From NCBI GenBank assembly GCA_021399435.1, contig JAJTUP010000021.1:806001-870000 (forward strand): a stretch of DNA of 64,000 nt. Direction: 5' to 3'. The DNA comes from Diaporthe sp. PMI_573 (taxonomy: Eukaryota; Ascomycota; Sordariomycetes; Diaporthales; Diaporthaceae). A model generated the notes under the pieces. The model was given only the letters and a program-made list of their open reading frames with translations. It was not told the origin of the DNA and ran no database searches. Shown piece after piece: positions 60,307 to 64,000 of the stretch (the first letter of the stretch is position 1; each line of letters opens with the position of its first letter). The position numbers and the translations under genes are program-made.

Positions 60307-61519
60307 ATGCAAAATGAAGGGCCAACGCTGAACACCGGTACGCGGTACCGACCGGAGGATATCCAATTCCCTGCTTACAAAGGGCATTGTGCCCGGGTCT
60401 CGATTATTAACGGCGCAACAACGGAAATGTTGTCCAGCCTGCTCGTTCAACCCGCACCGAGCTCCGCGTCCCACAAGTACATGCGCCTAGCCAGCTACAG
60501 CTTCTTGGTAGAATCACATCACCGGTCGCAGAAGGTGTTGTTCGATCTTGCCTTCATGAAAGACCTGTTCAACCGAATGCCCCCATCCCTCAAGGCTATG
60601 CTTGCTGGAGACGATGATGCTGTCGATCCGGTCATGAAGATTAACGACATTTGTGACGTTCCCGACACACTGCAGACATACGGGTACGACCTTTCAGCAG
60701 TCAACAGTATCATATGGTCACACTCTCACATCGATCACGTTGGGGATCCATCCGTATTCCCATGTACTACTGATTTGGTAGTCGGTCCTGGTTTCAAGTC
60801 TGCCTGCATGCCCGGCTACCCTACCAATCCTGATGCCATAGTACTGGACAGCGCTTTCCGGGGGCGTCGTGTGAAAGAGCTTGAGTTCAATAAAGGCGGC
60901 TCACACGTGACGAACATTGGCGGGTTTCGCGCTGTGGACTTTTGGAATGATGGCTCATTTTGGGTCCTCGAGTGTCCTGGTCACACTGGGCATCACCTTG
61001 GGGCTCTTTGCCGCACAACGCCGAACTCTTGGGTCTTCATTGGCGCAGATTGTTGTCGTAAGTGAGGTCCGGCCAATGTGCCTCACACCAAAGTCGAACA
61101 CCATGATCCGTTTCAATCCAGCTGACCGTAGCGAAGACAGTGTAGCACAGCTGAGGCCCAGCCAGTTCAGAGCTTTGCCACATAATCTTGACGCCAAATT
61201 GCTGGACCAACCAAGTTCTCTCGGATCAGGCCCATGTCCCTGCGCACAACTGCTGCGTCTCCTGCACAATGGTGACAAAAGCGATAACGCAATCTATGAA
61301 CTAGTACCTTTCCTCCAGGAGGACGCAAGTAAAGCTCAGGAAACGCTTCAGAAGCTAAAAGCCTTCGACGGCCGAGACGAAGTCATGGTGGTTCTCGCGC
61401 ATGATGCGTCGTTCTTGGATGTCCTGGACTTCTTCCCGCACAGTATAAACGACTGGAAGGCAAAGGGTTGGGATGAGGAGGCTAGGTGGTTGTTCTTAAG
61501 GGAAATTTCTCAATTGTGA
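60307..61519 (+). CDS. Metallo-beta-lactamase-fold protein, frameshifted
   Basis: An MBL-fold hydrolase whose second half is out of frame. From the ATG at 60307 the frame gives YMRLASYSFLVES, the metal motif WSHSHIDHVGDPSVFP, VLECPGHTGHHLGALC with a further ligand histidine, and VFIGADCC, then stops at 61065. The family sequence goes on at once in the next frame (VSEVRPMCLTP through LFLREISQL, stop 61519). No intron fits: a GTAAGT at 61059 leads to no in-frame acceptor. The easiest reading is loss of two bases (or five) near 61058, removing the metal-binding histidine that normally follows the aspartate-cysteine pair. Fungal members of this fold serve as thioesterases or lactonases in polyketide pathways. 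The gene may be non-functional, or this may be a sequencing error. Confidence 0.82.
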
Positions 61520-62252
61520 TGATTCTTAAACAGACAGTCATAGGTTCAAGCTCAAGCATGCAGGCACCCAAACCAGAGTGTAGAGGCTGTGCACATGATC
61601 TTGTGTCTCGTATTCAAGTATAGGCAATACCTAGGTAGCTTCATTCATAACTTATTACTTTAGCTTAAAACCCCTTTTTCATCACATATATTTAAAGCGA
61701 TGGAATATTCGTCATTGAAATGGCCTACTCTCGTGGCTCTTGGTTTAAGGTCACAGCAAGGCTTAAACAGGTCATCTAGCCGCGCCTGCTACGACAAACG
61801 GTGTCAGCTGATTAATATCCATGATTATTAAATCCAATGGTATGGTTCATCATACGATACCAGATGGAGCATGAAGGCCTTGGGCGTAATTGGTCAGTAG
61901 GCTGTTTGGTATACATCAAGCGGTCTGAGGCCCGCTGACACTTGATTGATCCCTGGACGTGGCCCCCGGGCTCCGGCCACCGAGAAAGCACTTGCTGCTG
62001 GCGCACTCACGGGACGCGTTTTTGGCACCTTGACCTCCGCAATGGAACTTGGCTCGGAGCTTTCGCTAAATAAAATACCGGCAAAGACTTCCACTTCACT
62101 TTCAGGTGTTTGAGCTCCAGGTGCCGACTAGGAATTATTTCGACAAGCAGAAACTCGGCTAACTATTTATTGGAACAACAGAATTGCCTACAACTTCTTG
62201 TCTGGAAAATTGTACCCGCGCCGCAGAGCTTAAATCCGATCAACAAGTAGAT
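61520..62252. other. Intergenic spacer and OMT2 promoter
   Basis: About 0.73 kb between two co-oriented genes. Nothing recognised apart from its expected role as 3' flank and promoter. Confidence 0.5.
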
Positions 62253-63809
62253 ATGCCCTCTATCCAAGAGCTTGGTGAGAGAATCGCAGCGAACTCCGCT
62301 GTGGTCAACAAGTGGCTGGCCAGTATGAAATGCCAAAGGCCGTCTTTCGATCAGGATGCAGATCAGGAGTTTCCGTCGACAGTGGGTATGCCAGAGATAG
62401 AGACTGCTCGTCTCGCCATCATAGATGATACGAGTGCCCTGCACGACTTGATCATCGGTCCTGGCGAGGTCTTGCGGCGGCTCTGCTGGGGGGTGGGTAC
62501 TCTGCACAATCACTTACAACAGTACTCTATACTGACAAATGGACCAGTCCGTTGACAATTCAGTGCTTCAATGCATCTACCGTTTTGGTATCCTTGATTC
62601 TATCCCGCTGGGTGGCAGCGCGTCTTATCAAGATATATCCGCCAAAACAGGCCTGGCCGAGGCGCAAGTTAAAGCAATCATCCGCCAGGCAGCAGTCAAT
62701 CGTATCCTGCGTGAGGTTGATGGAAGTAAAGGGACCCGGGTAGAGCACACGGCATCATCCGCATTGCTGCTACGCAACCATGTTATGAGAGACTGGTATG
62801 GGCACTGTGTCGAAGAGATGTTCCCGGCCGGTGCCAAGCTTGCCGAGGCCCTCGAGAAATATCAGGGCAGCAAGGCACCCGAGGATAGTGCATTCAACCT
62901 GGCCTTCAATACGACAGACCCAATCTACAAGTTTCTTGAGCAGCATCCTGAGCGTCAGGCCCGGTTCTTCGGAGCTATGGAGGGGGTCGGCAAAGACCCA
63001 GGCCATGATCTCAGGCACGTTGTCACTGGCTACCCCTGGGCAAAGCTTGGAAAGGATGCCACTGTTGTAGATGTAAGACAGAATTCCCACACCCGCAACC
63101 TCGGCCACCAGCTGTATTAGTGTGTTGAGTATCATTGTGCTTGGGATTGCTGACAGAAGACCTTGTTTTAGGTGGGTGGCTCCTCAGGCTTCCTCAGCAT
63201 CGCCTTAGCAGAGAGCCATTCGAATCTCACGAAATTGGTTGTTCAAGACTACAAGCACACAGTCGAAGAGGGCGCCGCTCGACTTCCTCCTGAGCTTTCC
63301 GCACGGGTGCAATTTGTGCCACACGACTTCTTCCAACCGCAACCCACTCTCGGGGCGGATGTGTATGTGCTGCGTCACATTTGCCATAACTGGTCGGTGG
63401 AAAATTGCGCGCGTATCCTGCGCCAAGTTGTTCCAGCTCTGAGGCGGCACAGCAAAATTTTGCTAGTCGAGGCCGTCGTCACTCCCTCGAATGGAGAAGA
63501 ATCCAAGGTTGCCGAGAGATACATGAGGTGTGTAACATCTCGCCATCTTACTGCGTAACTACTCATTTCTGTCCAAAGGGCCGTGGGGGGCTATGGTTTG
63601 TGGAGTATCAATTTCAGATGCTAATTCTTACATTTAGGAACGTCGACGTCACAATGCTTCAGATGTTGAACACTCAGGAGCGGAGTCTAGAGGAATGGCA
63701 AGATGTTGTGAGCGCAACTGATCCTGGGTTGGAGATTACTGGAATATTCAAACCAAAGGGTAGCTGGGATTCCATGATTGAGATTTCACAGAAGACTTTG
63801 CCCAATTAG
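62253..63809 (+). CDS. SAM-dependent O-methyltransferase (OMT2)
   Basis: Four exons, 62253-62492, 62548-63072, 63172-63527 and 63638-63809, give 430 aa with agreeing phases. The start MPSIQELGERI is preferred over an upstream in-frame ATG at 62184. The N-terminal half has the winged-helix dimerisation region (LQCIYRFGILDSIPLGG, YQDISAKTGLAEAQV). The third splice completes the SAM loop VVDVGGSSGFLSIALAE, followed by VQFVPHDFFQPQP and VYVLRHICHNWSVENC. That last motif holds the catalytic histidine (HNW in place of the usual HDW). The C-terminus NVDVTMLQMLNTQERSLEEW fits substrate binding. It should methylate a phenolic hydroxyl of the aromatic polyketide. Unlike OMT1 its active site is intact, so it is probably the working methyltransferase of the right-hand part. 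Confidence 0.94.
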
Positions 63810-64000
63810 ATTCTCCACTTGTACAGGCAAACAGATTGACAGATTTTGGAATGATAAATCAAGCTTCTGACTAATAAGGTTCCTAGACCTCTGTTGCCAC
63901 GATGGCCAGCAATACATTTACATTAAACGTGTAAGGTGACAAGAGTCATCTTTTAAAGCCAGGGCTGGGCCTTCTAAGATTAGGTCTGCGGGTGGTTGAA
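63810..64000. other. 3' flank of OMT2 to window end
   Basis: 191 bases with no recognised feature. Confidence 0.5.

Noticed and set aside
61059..61097. A 39-base intron to rescue the lactamase-fold gene
   Set aside because: Too short, leads to a stop soon after, and would delete the conserved EVRPM segment that directly follows.
1..64000. CRISPR arrays, tRNA, rRNA, bacterial ribosome sites or operons
   Set aside because: Nothing of the kind was seen, and the gene structure is clearly fungal.

Overview
The window is from a filamentous ascomycete (Pezizomycotina). Its genes are split by short GT-AG introns (about 52-135 bases) with CTNAC-type branch sites. Fungal-type iterative polyketide synthases (PKSs) and Zn2Cys6 regulators are present. 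The genes sit on both strands without operons, separated by 0.3-2.8 kb spacers. I found no rRNA, tRNA or housekeeping gene: almost every gene belongs to a secondary-metabolism family, so the window looks like the interior of one very large biosynthetic gene cluster or two fused ones. Gene models were spliced by hand from donor, acceptor and phase agreement, without transcript support.

Left part (1-9.4 kb): the 3' end of a highly reducing PKS (ER-KR-ACP), a PaxM-like FAD monooxygenase, a short-chain dehydrogenase and a cytochrome P450. Left-centre (9.4-19.7 kb): a gene-poor stretch with a dispersed repeat, then a 14-TM-type MFS transporter (with a reading-frame break) and two divergent Zn2Cys6 regulators, one of them AflR-like.

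Centre (20.5-38 kb): two small cupin proteins, two further P450s, a third Zn2Cys6 regulator, a membrane-anchored methyltransferase, a badly decayed enoyl-reductase-like relic abutting a second copy of the repeat, and a salicylate-hydroxylase-type FAD monooxygenase. The cupins and two of the regulators are clear paralogue pairs, so this part looks built by duplication.

Right part (38-64 kb): a complete non-reducing PKS (SAT-KS-MAT-PT-ACP-TE, about 2143 aa) flanked by a degenerate O-methyltransferase, an iron-type alcohol dehydrogenase, a large Zn2Cys6 regulator, another FAD monooxygenase, an EthD-domain protein, a metallo-beta-lactamase-fold protein (frameshifted) and an intact O-methyltransferase.

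Working model (inference): the non-reducing PKS makes an aromatic polyketide, possibly from a starter supplied by the reducing PKS through its intact SAT domain. The FAD monooxygenases, P450s, dehydrogenases, EthD and cupin proteins and methyltransferases then tailor it, the MFS protein exports it, and up to four Zn2Cys6 proteins regulate the locus. The lesions (transporter, lactamase-fold protein, enoyl-reductase relic, degenerate methyltransferase) and three copies of a dispersed repeat suggest a rearranged, partly decaying or rapidly evolving locus. The product cannot be named from sequence alone.
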